The notes below the pieces were generated by a model. That model searched no databases and was not told where the DNA came from. It was given only the letters and a program-made list of their open reading frames with translations. DNA of 64,000 nucleotides, from positions 45,242,001 through 45,306,000 of the forward strand of contig NC_073358.2 in NCBI RefSeq assembly GCF_027580225.2. Direction: 5' to 3'. Origin of the DNA: Misgurnus anguillicaudatus. Taxonomy: Eukaryota; Chordata; Actinopteri; Cypriniformes; Cobitidae. Positions 1 through 12,955 of this stretch are shown piece by piece. Each line of letters starts with the position of its first letter. Position 1 is the first letter of the stretch. Made by a program: the position numbers and the translations under genes.

Positions 1-140
1 TGTCATACATGATTCCTAGCTCATATTCTCTATTATCAAGGCAATAACTAAGAACTAACAAAAAAAATGCAAGAACTTATGCATGTGCAAACACATGAAA
101 TTGGTATCACATATAATTGGCATGTTATGGAATTTAACTA

Positions 141-327
141 CACTCTAAGAAAGGATGTGTTAATCCTTTATTTAAGACATTATGTGTCATTTCGTGTTGA
201 TTTTGAGTTTAAATAAATAAAAGGGACAAGATTTGTTAAAACAACACAAAGTGTGTTGTCACAAAAATTGAAATTTAAAGTTAACACATTAGATGTGTTA
301 TTTTAACACATTCCTTTTTTAAGAGTG
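141..327. mobile_element. Short MITE with TA flanks
   Basis: Terminal inverted repeats CACTCTAAGAAAGGATGTG and its inverted partner at the right end, flanked by TA on both sides (139-140, 328-329); 187 bp, no coding capacity. A related fragment is at about 63573-63640. Confidence 0.65.
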
Positions 328-489
328 TATATGGCAATTACAGGAGATGAAAATTTATGATGTCTACATGTTTTCCCAAAACATTTACAAGGTCTATTCT
401 TTCTTGTATGAAGATAGTGGAAAAGAAGGACATGTATAACAAAATGGTTTTTAGTCTTTTTTTGTCAATCAAGACAAAATGGTGACAGT

Positions 490-645
490 GGTGCAGATGG
501 TACAGTGGGTTGTCTTATGATTGGAAGGTTGGGTGTTCAAATCCCAACAGTGACGCAGTTGGGAGTATTGGTTGTTTTGTGATCGGAAGGTGGGAGGTTT
601 GAATCCTGGCTCCTGCAAGTGCAGACTGTCATTGGTTTGACCTTT
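490..645 (+). mobile_element. tRNA-derived SINE-like unit with two B boxes
   Basis: GGGTGTTCAAATCCC (531-545) and GAGGTTTGAATCC (595-607) are both B-box-like, about 63 bases apart, each preceded by a similar gtgatcggaaggt / ttatgattggaaggt segment. Looks like a dimer of a tRNA-like half. Not a functional tRNA: no cloverleaf closes. Confidence 0.45.
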
Positions 646-720
646 ATTTATGTTTTATTTATTAGCAGCTACAGATTTTAATAATTTTACTAGTATATAG
701 GTTAACATATTGGTATATAT

Positions 721-1083
721 ATGAAGAGTTTCGTTGCAAAACGAGATAAACCCATTTTTTAACATTTTTGTCAAAACATGTTTATTATTATGTTATCATG
801 TTATTCTTTTGTTTTATGGTGCTACTTAGCTGTATTTTTTAAGTTATGAAGGTTTAAATCAAAACAAACCAACTGCAGTTGAATTGAAATTAAAGGAGTG
901 GTCCGCTTTATAGATGGGGCCCATTGACTTACCATAGTATTTTTTTTCCTACTGTAAAAAGTCAATGGACCCCATCTCTAAAGTGGACTACTCCTTTAAT
1001 TGGAATGCACAACAAAAAAACGAGATTTCTGAACAATTAAAAAAAACGGTGGTTATCTCGTTTTGCAACGAAACTCTTCATAT
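721..1083. mobile_element. Inverted-repeat element containing a nested TTAA MITE
   Basis: About 30-bp near-perfect terminal inverted repeats (GAAGAGTTTCGTTGCAAAAC and continuing to ...GAGATAA) at 722-750 and 1053-1082. Same end family as the elements at 50172 and 57121. The centre is interrupted by the element at 894-995. Confidence 0.65.
894..995. mobile_element. 102-bp TTAA-flanked MITE
   Basis: Flanked by TTAA at 890-893 and 996-999; arms AGGAGTGGTCC and AGGAGTAGTCC pair, and the inner arms (atggggcccattgac / gtcaatggaccccat) also pair, so the whole unit is a hairpin. Confidence 0.65.
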
Positions 1084-3390
1084 GTACATATATGTACATA
1101 TAGACCCCTTCAAGGTTTGTAAACATTGAATGACTATCGGGTGCGCGCGCAGCATGGGGTCAAACTGTTCATACCATGCAGGCTTTATAATTTAATCTAA
1201 CAGGGCTGAAAAATGATGACTTACCTCAAATGAAGTGAGCAATACAAACACAAGCCTCTTTGATATTTGCATTGTTCCAGTCTGCACGTTAATTGCTTGC
1301 AGTGGCAGATGTTGTCTTTTTTGTTTTTGAGATTCTGCAGGAATCGCGAAAACTTAACGGAAGACCTGGTGCGATTTTCACAGCCCACGACGTAAGTAGG
1401 CATTTTTGATGATACTGAATAATACGCAACTCAATATGCTATAATGGCTTTTTTGACCCCGACATGCGCAGTGGGAACCGCCTGTGACGTGAACCGTGAA
1501 GGAGTCTATATTTTATATGTGTCACATATATTAAAAACCTATATCAAAACCTATATTGAAACATATATGTTTATAAAGGTTTTTTCCATGTGGGCCGTGT
1601 GACGGGCCAGCGCAACCTTACGTATTACGTCATCGCGTGTAAAGGTCACGCGTTACACATGTGAAACACACACTTGCGGACCATTTTAAACAATGAACTG
1701 ACATAAAAAACATTAATTTGTATCATTCCACATACAACAACATCTGAAAGGTCCTCTTTCTCCACACTTGTAAACACTGGAGCGGTAGTTTCGCAAACTT
1801 CATGTGTACATAAGGTCACCAGTAGCGGCAGACGTGTCTAAAGGGGTTATGATAAAAGAGACACAATCACATTTGCCAGATACTCGCTTAATCTCATGTG
1901 TAATCAAAGTTTACTGTTAAGTTAGTGTCTTGCAAATATTTTGTGAACGTGAGCGTCTCTTTAATCATAAACCCTTTCGATGCATGTGCAGCAGGCACGT
2001 ATTTTGATGAGACGCATGATGCACATGGTTCACATGACACATATTTTGACATGAAGAACAACACACAACACTGCAAACACATTTTGAATTTGTGCCCCTC
2101 GAATGAGAAGTCACCAGTCGCCACAAGGCTAGTGCAAGATAAGAAATGTGGTCGACAAATAAGATGCACACAAAATCCTGGCCAGGACGCGTCCAGGAAG
2201 AATGGCACGTATGGTCACCCTATAGCTAAAGCTATAAACCAAGGGAGCCTAGGAAGTCTGGTAAAGGATAGCATAAATGCATGTTAAACAAAACATATGT
2301 TGTCGAGCAGTTATGGTTTATGCCAGTTATTTCAGCATGTTTGTAAAGAGTAAAAGAGAAAAATAACGATAGCTATTGTCCCTTATGAAAAGAGAACTGA
2401 GCATGTATATTTCAGCACACTCAGCTATGGCCATGCTGTCATAAATGTCAACCATTTAGTGATGCACAACAAGAGAAAGGGTGAGAGAGGAAGAGAAAGA
2501 GAGTGATAGAGAGAGAAAGAGACAGCCTTCTAGCCTGTGTTGCGATTGTATTAAATTCCCTGACAAACAAAATGCCATCGGTGAGGTCGGCCAAGGTTTT
2601 AACCATAGCCGCTGGCCAGGACACAGACTGGGGATGTGGATAAGAGAAAATGAAAATAATAGTTTATACAACACACAGTTGATCGTGTAAATTATTACTT
2701 ATAAAGCAATTTATTTTTATGCTTTAAATTTCATTTGATGTGTGCCAGTGTTTACAAACTGTGCTGTCAGAAAATTGAATTTAATATTACAATAAAACGC
2801 CAGTCCTGGCTTCAGTGTTTTTTTATTCCCTGCTCTCCTTTTTTGATTAATTCATTTTGTTGGTTGATTTGATCGATGGTCTTAATGTGACACATACAAA
2901 ATTAAAAGACGGTCTTCTGCCTAGGCAGTGTGATCATAAATTTAAGGTTCTGTTATGTTTGATAAGTTTTAAATCGCTGTGCAGGTGGTTTTATTGCTGG
3001 TAGTCCCAACTGGCCCTTAATATTGTGTTTGAAATAGTCCCACACATATAGATCTCTATATATACATTTAAATTGTCAACATGTGACAGCTTGCCTCTAT
3101 GGGTTAACTATATGGTAGTATTCATTTAATTGATCACAAAAAGTTATACAAAAATATCCAACTATTGTTGAATGATAATGTATGTAAGGGATAATATAGG
3201 CAGCTGATTGATATAGCAGAAATAAGCCTCGAAAGTGTAATCAGGACCCGACGTGCAGCACAAGGTCTTGTATCACACTGTATTACTTCACTGTCCCGCT
3301 TATGACATGGCTATTTACCTAATTGTAAGGAACATTACACGGCACATATTGCATTGCTAAAAAACGTATTTTGTGTATTTGCTGTAATAC
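1084..3390. other. No gene; dispersed repeat core and purine-rich tract
   Basis: 1600-1800 matches the core of the foldback elements at 29597 and 62234 (for example ggaccattttaaacaat at 1679). 2129-2150 resembles another part of that core. 2478-2525 is a GA-rich tract. 2700-3390 is AT-rich with nothing recognisable. The 120-codon frame at 1925-2287 is overlapped by antisense frames and repeat sequence and is not credible as a gene. Confidence 0.5.
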
Positions 3391-3391
3391 A

Positions 3392-4802
3392 ATGGGCTAT
3401 TTTATACACCTGGCGCAATGCAGCGCAATGCGCGACGCAAGTGTCATTTGCTAGTTTCAACCCAGCACAATGATCATTTTCAAGTTTAGCGCCACGTTGT
3501 TTAAATAGCAAATGCTTTTGCGCTAATTTTGCACCCAATTTTGCGTTCTGGTCTGAAATAGATGTTTTTTGTTATTTAATGAGCGCGTTAGTAATATGCA
3601 CCTATAAACGGGACGACAACGTGGGTTTGCTTAACACACGTGGATGCGCAGCAGCACAAAACGCTTTTAAATATGAAAAATTTAAGGATTTAAATGTAAA
3701 AGATTATTATTGAGTCTCCTGGACATAAATGAGGACTATTTATGAGACGTTAGAAGTCACAAAGAGCTGCTTCACCTGTAGCCTGGCAAGTAAATAAATG
3801 CTTTGCTTTAAACAAATGCATCTCTTTTTAAATGTTTTTTTAAATGCTACCCTACGGATTTATTGTATATGATGACTCTGTACCTGTGAATATCGTGAGA
3901 TGAGAAACATTTTTAAAGCAACACTATGTAGTTTTTTACCTTTAAATAATGTCTCTAAAATTATTTCAGTGATAGAACAACTGGACAAATTGTACTGTTG
4001 CTGCAACCTGAGCAGCCTCCTAGCTGCAACGAGCACACTCCGAAAGTGGCGGTGGAGGGTAGAGCACACAGCCCTGCCCCTCCCCCTGCCTGCAGAAGAG
4101 TGTCTGATACCAGGCACTGTTGCGCTTTTCAACCACATGGGGGAGCTGTAAGTCATTTTACATGGAAACTACATAGTGTTGCCTTAAGTAATGTTTTTTA
4201 AGAAAAAAAAAACATGGCGCTGTCAGAGTGCTGAAACGCTTCGGCTCTCCGCACGTTTGTAAATTCTTTATTTCTTGTTTGTTAAAAATAAAGTATTTTT
4301 AGAGTACAAACCTTTTCTTGAATATTTGCAAATTATTTTATGAGATTACAATGATTATGTAGGATATCAATACATTTACAGCAACTAAAACCCTGCTATT
4401 TGTACTTCTATGCCTGAAAGAAAACGTCTTTTAAAGGCTTTAACCCAAAAAATAACAATTTCAATAAAAATGAAAACAACTAAATTTTTTAACATTATTC
4501 TTAAACTGGTGGTCTTCTTCCTCCGCTTAGTTTTTCAGTTTACAAAGTCCGTCATCTAAATAGGGATTAGACATAGCGTTTAAAGGGGATGAGAGATAAG
4601 ACTCTCATTGGTTTATTACACGTTACGCCCCAAACACACCCATTACTCATTAGGAGAATAGAAACAACCCTTTTCGACCGTGAGCTTGGCGCACAAACCA
4701 TTTTTCTCGTCGTTAAATTAGCAAAAGTGGAATCGGACACGCCCATTTAGACGGTGCGCTGTGCGCTTTAGACAATGCCCTTAGATTGTTTAAATAAGGC
4801 CC
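3392..4802. mobile_element. Foldback element with GGGCC..TTTAA ends, interrupted by a TTAA MITE
   Basis: Right arm (4720-4802: lower-case cgcccatttagacggtgcgc, tttagacaatgc, aataaggccc) matches the inverted start at 63630-63690; the left end 3392-3560 is rich in gcgcaatgc/gcgcgac motifs of the same family. No transposase frame. Confidence 0.5.
3917..4183. mobile_element. 267-bp TTAA-flanked MITE
   Basis: TTAA at 3913-3916 and 4184-4187; arms AGCAACACTATGTAGTTTT and GGCAACACTATGTAGTTTC (read inward). The interior is GC-rich (about 4010-4110) and non-coding despite overlapping open frames. Confidence 0.75.
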
Positions 4803-6069
4803 AATGTGTTTGCTTGGTTTATGGTAAATACAGATTGGTTTGCATATCTCTTATGTCAGCAGGAAATGTGACGCTCCTTACCATGTTTGAAAGATTGCAA
4901 TAAATTTAATAAATACATTTAAATATTTTTCTGGATCTCTTACAGCTCCTTTATGCATTCAAAAATTAAAACAGTGAATAGATTAAAACAGTGAATAGAA
5001 TAAATGTGACATTTATAAAGTCATAAAATACATTTGAATCACATTTCTGGAAAACGTTTAATAATAAGTAAATAAATACAGCATGAGTGGATGGTGCCCA
5101 CTTGGATAAACTGCACATTGATTCACACACAAACAATACCATTACTGCACAGCAGGAGTCCTAACCTTGTGCGGCGTAAGTGTTTGCGAAGAACAATGTC
5201 CTCGCTTTTCCAAGACCGGGTGTACTTTGGTGGCAATTTCTGAGAAAAAGGTAATTATTTCAGCAAATGCTTTTTCAAACAACTTAGATGCAAAATAAAG
5301 CAAATAGCCGCACTAAAATATAAAGTTAACATAACCTAACCGGCCTAACACGAGCGCTATTCTCAGAACGTGACGTTCCACGTAGAACTTGCACCCTTTC
5401 ACACAACAAAACCACAGATTTTAATTAACACGTTTGTTTGCGCCCATGTCGTCTGCTGTCTCATACTTTTCACTCAGCTGCAGAAAGAGGACAAGCATGT
5501 GGAGATATAATCATTGGGTACGTGCGAGAAAGTTGTTGCTGCTGATAAAGCCTCACACTTCACTTTCCTGCGAAGAATGTAGAGGGGTTTTGTTATCCAG
5601 ATCATCATTAACTTCAGAGATCTCCCCCTTTGGTGCCTATTAAAAAAACACCCACAAGTCACTTGAGGATTTTACCACAGTCACAGTTGCATATAGGAAT
5701 GAGAAAAGAGTCATGTGCCAGTACGGCCCACAGAGTCCTCGGTTCGCGCGTTTGCTCGTGATAAAAATGAGCTTTGGGCCAAATGAGCAAATGAGACAGG
5801 TTTAAATCTGGATTGTGTCATGTCCTGACCACATTCATCTTTCTACTTTTAGGTCTATTCAAATTTATTTATATCGCGCTTTTAACAATGTTGTATGGTT
5901 TTAGCTTTACGTGAAAAAGTAAACTGAATAGAAATGGCCTTAAAAAAAGAGAAGATTATTTAAGAACTGGTATGTAACATACATAGAAAATTAGTAATAC
6001 CGTGAACAAGGGTGCAATTATGTCCAAATATAAAAAAAGTTATAAAATGTAAAAAGTTATATAAAGGGG
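4803..6069. other. No gene; repeat fragment shared with 46.5 kb
   Basis: 4855-4896 is the exact reverse complement of 46501-46542 (42 of 42), so this region holds a fragment of the TTAA element found at 44606-46764. The rest is AT-rich; short frames here have no support. Confidence 0.5.
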
Positions 6070-6596
6070 TATTTAAAAATTAACACATGATTTACTTACC
6101 CTCATGCAATCCGGAGTACACATTTATTCCCATCATCTTTCAGATGAACACATTTGGAGTTATTTTAGTAAATGTTCTTGCTCTTCCATGCTTTATAATG
6201 GTAGAAAACCATTGTATGTATGTATTTATTTATATAATTATGCAAAACTTGCATTGGCCTTATGCAAATCCTTGCTTAGTTTAGGATTTGTAAAATTGTA
6301 AATTCTGTTAAAGTAATACTTCAGCCAAATATTAAAATTACACCATGATTAACTCACCGTCAAGTCATCCGAGATACATATGTACATTATCTTTCGGACG
6401 AACGCATATGGAGTTATTTTATTAAATGTCCTTGCTCCTCCACGCCTCACAATGGTAGAAAAAGTGTTCTGCTGGTAAACGATGCGATTTTATAAGAACA
6501 ATATTAACTATAAAAATAACTATAATAACTAGCTTCCGCCATCTTGGAATCACACGATTCACGAGACGCACTGTGCAATGTACCTATGGTAACGAA

Positions 6597-7291
6597 CAGT
6601 GTTGGGGGTAACGCATTACAAGTAACGTGCATTACGTAATAATATTACTTTTCCGAAGTAAAGAGAAAAGAAACGCATTACTTTATAAATGTACACATTA
6701 ATATTTGAGGTACTTTTTTTTAAGTAATGCAAGTTACTTTTCAGTTTAATTAATTAGATGTAAAAAAAACAATGTACTGCATTAAACTGAATGTATTGAG
6801 ATAGAATTACACACTCTATGCGTGAACAGTTTCAGTCAGAAATGAAGATGGCAGGACAGAGCTTGACATTTTTGCGATGGAAATATGCAATTTCTGAATG
6901 CAGAACTTCTCAGTCATAAAAAACAGTCATAAAAAATACCTGCAAAGTAAGAAAAAGTAACTTAAAAGTAACTTAAAAGTAACTTAAAAGTAACTTAAAA
7001 GTAACTTAAAAGTAAAGTAACTTAAAAGTAAAGTAACTTAAAAGTAACGCAAAAGTAACGTAAAAGTAACTTAAAAGTAACGCAAAAGTAACGTAAAAGT
7101 AACTTAAAAGTAACTTAAAAGCAACGTAAAAGTAACTTAAAAGTAACTTAAAAGTAACTTAAAAGTAACTTAAAAGTAACGTAGGCATTACTTTCCATGA
7201 AAAGTAACTAAGTAACGCAATTAGTTACTTTTTTGGGGATTAACTTAATATTGTAATGCATTACTTTTAAAAGTAACTTTCCCCAACACTG
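6597..7291. mobile_element. Non-autonomous hAT element, 8-bp target duplication GTAACGAA
   Basis: Ends CAGTGTTGGGG and CCCCAACACTG; perfect duplications at 6589-6596 and 7292-7299. 695 bp, no transposase. A 515-bp relative is at 49498-50012. Confidence 0.85.
6950..7195. repeat. 10-11-bp tandem repeats (AAAAGTAACTT type) inside the hAT element
   Basis: More than 20 head-to-tail copies of aaaagtaactt / aaaagtaacg variants. The 49498 copy has only about three, so this is an internal expansion. The related fragment at 10140-10360 carries a similar array. Confidence 0.85.
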
Positions 7292-7910
7292 GTAACGAAT
7301 GCTCACTACACAAAAAACTGGTGAATCAAGTGAGTTCAAGATGGCATCGTTACTGGAAGCTAGTTATTATAGTTAATATTATAATTAATATTTTTATAAA
7401 ATCGCATTGTTTACTCGCAGAAGACCTTTATTAACCCATTAGAGCTGTGTGAATTACTTCTGTGAAGCATGGATGCACTTTTTGGGGTATAAAGTCAGAT
7501 TACCTGATCCCTGTTCACTACCGTTATAAGCTTGGAAAAGCAAAGACATTTACTAATATAACTTCAAATGTGTTCGTCTGAAAGATGATGTGATTCTTGG
7601 ATGGCTTGACGGTGAGTAAATCATGGAGTAATTTTAATTAAATTAATTTTAATTTGGTTGGAGTATCGCTTTAACAGAAATTACAATTTTACACTAAACA
7701 AGGATTTGCATAAGGCCAATGCATGTTTTGCATAATTATATAAATTATAATTATTTTTATTTAATAAATTATATCATAATAATAATAACAACTTGCATTG
7801 TCCTTATGCAAATCCTTGCTTAGTTTATGCCAAATATTAAAATTACTCCATGATTTACTCACTGTCAAGCCATCCAAGATACATATGTACATTACCTTTC
7901 AGACACATTT

Positions 7911-9908
7911 GGCACACAGCTCCTTGCACACAGATCTCAGTACGTCGTCTTCTCTTAATATGAAACACCAGAGTTTCATCCTTATAATTCTGAAGCAGAA
8001 GACAGAGAGAAAAGAAAAGTGAGGAAAAAGTTTAAGAGTCAGATGCTGAAAGATTGTGTCTTCTCTCGGGCAGAGGTCTCTTCTCCGGCCGCTCCCTCTC
8101 TACCGTCCTCCGTGCCCTTGTTCTCCCCCTGCTGATAGATGATCTCATTTGCAGTAAATCTGCTGGTGTTTGAGGCAGACGTGCCAGAAGAGAGAAAGAG
8201 ATCCTTCTCTGTCTATCGGCTCCCTGCTTCTCTAACCGTACTGAGCTTTAAGCCACAAAATATGAACTGTATCTAAACAAGTTTAGAGGAATTGTTAAGC
8301 ACTTAAACCTGTTGCATCTATTCTTTAACAGAACCACGAACACAGTCAATAATCACAAAGCCGCACAATCTAAACGATAAAATATACAGTTAATGCAAAT
8401 ATACACTTACACCCATATTCTCCATACAGTTTCTTTTTATTTAAACATTAGGCATAGGCAAGTGTGACAAAAAGGTGCACCGTAATAATCATCCTTAAAT
8501 TGTTAGAGAAATACTTTAAAGGATTTGCATTAAGTACCAGTGTCTTATAAAGCTCTCTGTAGAATGCATTAAAGTGCTCATCTACACAAACACAAATGTT
8601 GCCATATGGTGGCTTTATTGCTTGTGAGAGGTGTATACACTTTAAGGCATTGCAAATAAATGGTAGCACGCCACAGAAGCACAAAGGACATTTGTTTAAT
8701 CTTCCCTTGGAGAATCACTTATGGTTACTTTGTTTCAATACAACTGGAGAGTCTACAAGAACTGATTCTGCAACTCGAATTATAAACATGGTAAATAAGA
8801 CCGCATCCACACGAAACCAGAGCTTGCTCTAGCCAATCTTTAATTCTCATTCTGAAAAACAAATCCCCGGTGGCGTCTCAAGAAATGCATACACACGAAA
8901 CCACTAAAACCGACTCAAAACAATGTAGTGTACATGCCAGACCAGTATGTGGTGCTGTAATTCTCCCACAGAGATATGCTAAAAATGAAGAAAAAACTTT
9001 AGAGTATAATAACTGTCATGTCACTTTAACTACAATCATGATAATGTCTAGTACTCTATTTACAATGTACATCCCCATAATGCATTAGGCTTTCTGCATA
9101 TTAACATCCAAAGCGTAACTGTATACTATAAGGCACGTAGTGACAGAAAGTAATGCCGTCGCTCTGGCTCATTTCACAGACGTAATTGTGTTTCAAATGG
9201 CAGCCTCGGTGTCTCATTCACTACATCTGTGTTGGTTATTTAAACCCATTGGGGAAACTGCAGAGTTTCATAACTACAGATCAACATTTATTGTAATACT
9301 GTAGCTACAGACCCTAATGGAGCAGTCTGAACAGAAGAGATGCTCGCAAAAGTCGTGAAGTGAATAAAGGTGATGCCCAAATTATAACAGGTAAGTCTGT
9401 CAGTATTATAAATAAGCCTTGTATCCGCATGGTTGGGTAATGTGGACAAAAAAGTAAATTATCTGGGTTTAAATTAAAGTTGCTGAATCAAGCAAAAATG
9501 CTGACTTGTTTTAATCCAGGGTAAAATATGAAAATTTTCTAGGTTAATGGGCTGATATCTTATTTTTATTAAAAAATGCATAGAAGCGTTGGGTCAAAAA
9601 GGAAGGACCCCAACTCACTGGGTTGTAATTTAAGCTATGCTGGGTTGGTAAACCCCAACTGCTTGGTTGTTTTAAGCCATTGTTTGGTCAAATATAAACA
9701 TTTTCTGTGTTATTTTAACCCAATGGCTGGGTTTTTCCATTTTTTACCCATTACATTGTTTTTCCGTTATGTTTTCACGCTGCCAAAAGATGGTCTCCCG
9801 CAAATTTATGGAAATGTATAATGTTTTTCCATAGAGTTATTGATGAATGAGTGTTTTCGTGGCATGTAAGTACATTTTTTCATCATATGTTTTTTTTCGG
9901 TGGGTGTG
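7911..9908. other. No gene recognised
   Basis: Mostly unique AT-rich DNA. 8040-8260 is less AT-rich and free of visible repeats. Short frames at 8448-9088 run on both strands and lack domains. Confidence 0.4.
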
Positions 9909-10871
9909 TAAGATACCAAAACCAATGGTATGTCATATAAATCAGTGTTTTGACTAAACAATACAACAACAACAGTACTGCATTAAACTGAATGTATTGA
10001 GATAGAATTACACACTCTATGCGTGAAAAGTTTCAGTTAGAAATGGAGATGGCAGGACAAAGCTTGAAATTTTTGCAATGGAAATATGCAATTTCTGAAT
10101 GCAGAACTTCTCAGTCATAAAAAAATACCTGCAAAGTAAGAAAAAGTAACGTAAAAGTAACTTAAAACAAACGCAAAACTAACGCAAAAGTAACATAAAA
10201 GTAACATAAAAGTAACATAAAAGTAACATAAAAGTAACTTAAAAGTAATGCAAAAGTAACGTAAAAGTAACGTAAAAGTAACGTAAAAGTAACGTAATGT
10301 AAAAGTAACATAAAAGTAACTTAAAAGTAACATAAAAGTAACATAAAAGTAACTTAAAAGTAATGTAAGCATTACTTTCCATGAAAAGTAACTAAGTAAC
10401 GTAATTAGTTACTTTTTTGGGGATTAACTTAACTCTTTCCCCACCATTGACGAGACATCTCGTCAATCAAGAGAAAACGCTTCCTCGACAATGACGAGTC
10501 TTTCCGCAATACCGCTATTATCCACCAGGTGGCGCACTTCCGCAACTTTTTAAACCCGGAAGTATTGCCCTAGGGCAAACAGCTGCATGTCCGTGTCTGT
10601 TTTAAAGATCGCTCTGAATGGGAACTCTATTAAAAGTCCGTCACAAAAATGGAATTATCTCAGCTTTTTGCTCAAAATGTGGTGTTTTTCTTTTTTTAAA
10701 AACGCTGGCGGGGAAAGAGTTAATATTGTAATGCATTACTTTTAAAAGTAACTTTCCCCAACACTGGTAACAAATGCTCACTACACAAAAAACTGGTGAA
10801 TCGAGTGAGTTCAAGATGGCTTAAGATACCAAAACCAATGGTATGTCATATAAATCAGTGTTTTGACTAAA
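9909..10871. mobile_element. Composite insertion bounded by perfect 50-bp direct repeats
   Basis: 9909-9958 and 10822-10871 are identical over 50 bases. Between them, after about 15 bases of filler, lies DNA related to 6774-7345: the hAT element's inner part, its right end, the right target duplication and about 46 bases of flank. That copy is itself broken by the TTAA element at 10433-10719. Confidence 0.8.
10433..10719. mobile_element. 287-bp TTAA-flanked MITE (piggyBac-like)
   Basis: Ends CTCTTTCCCCACCA and GGCGGGGAAAGAG; TTAA at 10429-10432 and 10720-10723. The empty site is visible in the related copy near 7240 (gattaacttaatattg), which proves the insertion and its TTAA duplication. Confidence 0.88.
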
Positions 10872-12289
10872 ACATAGCATCGTTTTGAAATATGTTTGCA
10901 GCTCTTAGCAACTTTTTTGGTGGGCTTGAAAATATTTTGACCAAGCGGGGTTAATTGTAACACTGTGTTACAACTAACCCCTTAGCACTAACGATATGAA
11001 AACAGCTAACTTTAGCATAATTCTTGCCGTTGTTTAAATGGCTACACAAAAATGATTGCTGGCTGCCAACAAAATAAATCTGCCTGTCTTATCAAAAATT
11101 GTGTGTTAAAATGTATTTTGTTCATATCTTAAATATTGACTGAATAAGGTCACGTCAAAGATTAAAATCATAATGAAATGAATGGTAAAATCAGAATTTG
11201 ATGCTCATTATCTCAGAATTAGATTTTGAGACTTTAGTAAGTTTTTTTACAGACTGGGTCACACATAAAAATGTGTTTTGCTTCTCACATATTTAGACAT
11301 TTGTATACATTTATTATTGAACTATGGTTAGATAAGGGATGAAAAGTGTGGATACCTGTTTATTATAGATATATAAACAATATCCACTTCAAGAATATAG
11401 ACAAAATAGTATTGAAATATTTGCCTGCAAACTTATTTTTTAGCAAGTGTTGCAACTAACCCCCTGCCTGTTACAGTTTACCCCACCTATGGGGTACGTT
11501 TGCACTTCTGTCACGTTTGGTGTAATTGTCCAAGAATGGTAAGTACCAGAAAACAAACTTCAAATGTTCATTTGTAGCAGAGATGTGTGTGTTGCTTGTG
11601 TAAAATATAATTAATCAAACTCAAGAATTTTTTAATGATTGAGCCAAAACCAAAAAGCGTTAGGTTGTGCCCCGCTCTTCCCTACACATCAAGTAAAAAT
11701 CCATTCCTGTAGTACTCAGTTACGTTGATCTATGCGCACAAATTGCCATCTTATTCAGATAGATACTATAATAAGTTTATCCAGAAAAGCAGCGGTAGTC
11801 AAATAGTCAACACAAAGTCTTGCAGTGCAGCTGAGCCTGTTGTTCGGCGTCGGGTTGCCAATGGTAACAGAACCATTGAAAAACCAGCTGGATCCTGCCC
11901 TACAGCCAAAGTACTTAATGCCACGCTGGAAAGATTATTAGTTTGGTTGTGCATCACAGATATTGCTTGAGCCATACTGTGTTGGCTTAAAATAGCAGGA
12001 GTTAACTGAAACAGTATTTCATTTTATAAATTGATTTTTTTAATTATGGGACACACCAGGCACAGACTCCAATGCTCGAGATGAAACAGAATCCGGACAA
12101 AATAATAAAATGTAATTGCTCAATCAGCAGCGCGCCGCTGCAGTCAGCACCAAGATTAATAGGGGTGAGTCTGCAACACCGGGTTTGTGCACATTTTCAG
12201 TCGAATTTCAGGAAATAAAGTTACCAAGCACTCAGGCACCTTCACAAGCCCTATATCAGCCCATTATTATAAAATGAGTATAAGTAGTA
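10872..12289. other. No gene; AT-rich DNA with dispersed-repeat pieces
   Basis: 11145-11260 resembles the dispersed ...gattatgggacttttgga... family also at 24150-24240 and 39110-39200. Nothing else recognised. Confidence 0.4.
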
Positions 12290-12542
12290 TGAAAAGTCAT
12301 GCAATAGATATGCCAAATTCCAATTTTGCGTGTATATGATACGCCAGTCCTTTCTGTTTACTTAACACTGTGCATCTTTTTGTGTCGTTTTATGTACAGT
12401 ATTGGTTTCTAACTTTTTTCTGTTTTTACGATTATCGCTTGTGTTTCAAATGACATCCTAACCTAAACCCCAATTCTCATCCCAACTCAAAGCGACCATG
12501 GTTTAAAAAATAGACAAAAACATGGAGAAACCTACATATTAT

Positions 12543-12951
12543 GGGGACATTTAACAAGACTAAAACTTTGGTGTCCCCAGAGCATGCATGTGAAATTCTA
12601 GCTCAGCGCAGATTATTTATTATAACATGTTTAAATTGTTACTTTGTAGGTGTGAGCAAACATTTTTTGGGTGTGGCCTTTAAAATGCAAATGAGCTGAT
12701 CTTTGGACTAAATAGAATTGAGATAGATAAATAGATTAAGGGGCAGTATTATTAGAATAACACCCCCTTCTGACATCACAAGGGGAGCCAAATTTCAATG
12801 ACCTATTCTTTCACATGCTTGCAGAGAATGGCTTATTAAAACTAAGTTACTGGGTTGTTGTTCTTTATGTTTTCTAGGTTGATAGAAGCACTGGGTACCC
12901 AATTATAGCACTGAAACATGGAAAAAGTCAGATTTTCATGATATGTCCTCT
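12543..12951. mobile_element. TTAA-flanked MITE, family of 20718 and 39707 (copy 1)
   Basis: Right end GTCCTCT then TTAA (12952-12955); left end degenerate (TTAT then GGGGAC). The interior shares tgacatcacaaggggagcc and tttcaatgacctatt with the copies at 20718, 26718 and 39707. Confidence 0.75.
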
Positions 12952-12955
12952 TTAA

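Larger units (their letters stand above)
6312..7670. mobile_element. TTAA-flanked foldback element, split by a hAT insertion
   Basis: TTAA at 6308-6311 and 7671-7674; arms begin AGTAATACTTCAGCC and AGCGATACTCCAACC (read inward) and pair over about 280 bases on each side. The flanks themselves (6240-6307 and 7675-7735) are also inverted copies of each other, and partial direct copies of the left arm occur at 6070-6215 and 7795-7910. Confidence 0.7.

Noticed and set aside
1925..2287. 120-codon plus-strand frame
   Set aside because: Overlaps antisense frames and dispersed-repeat sequence; no domain or splice context.
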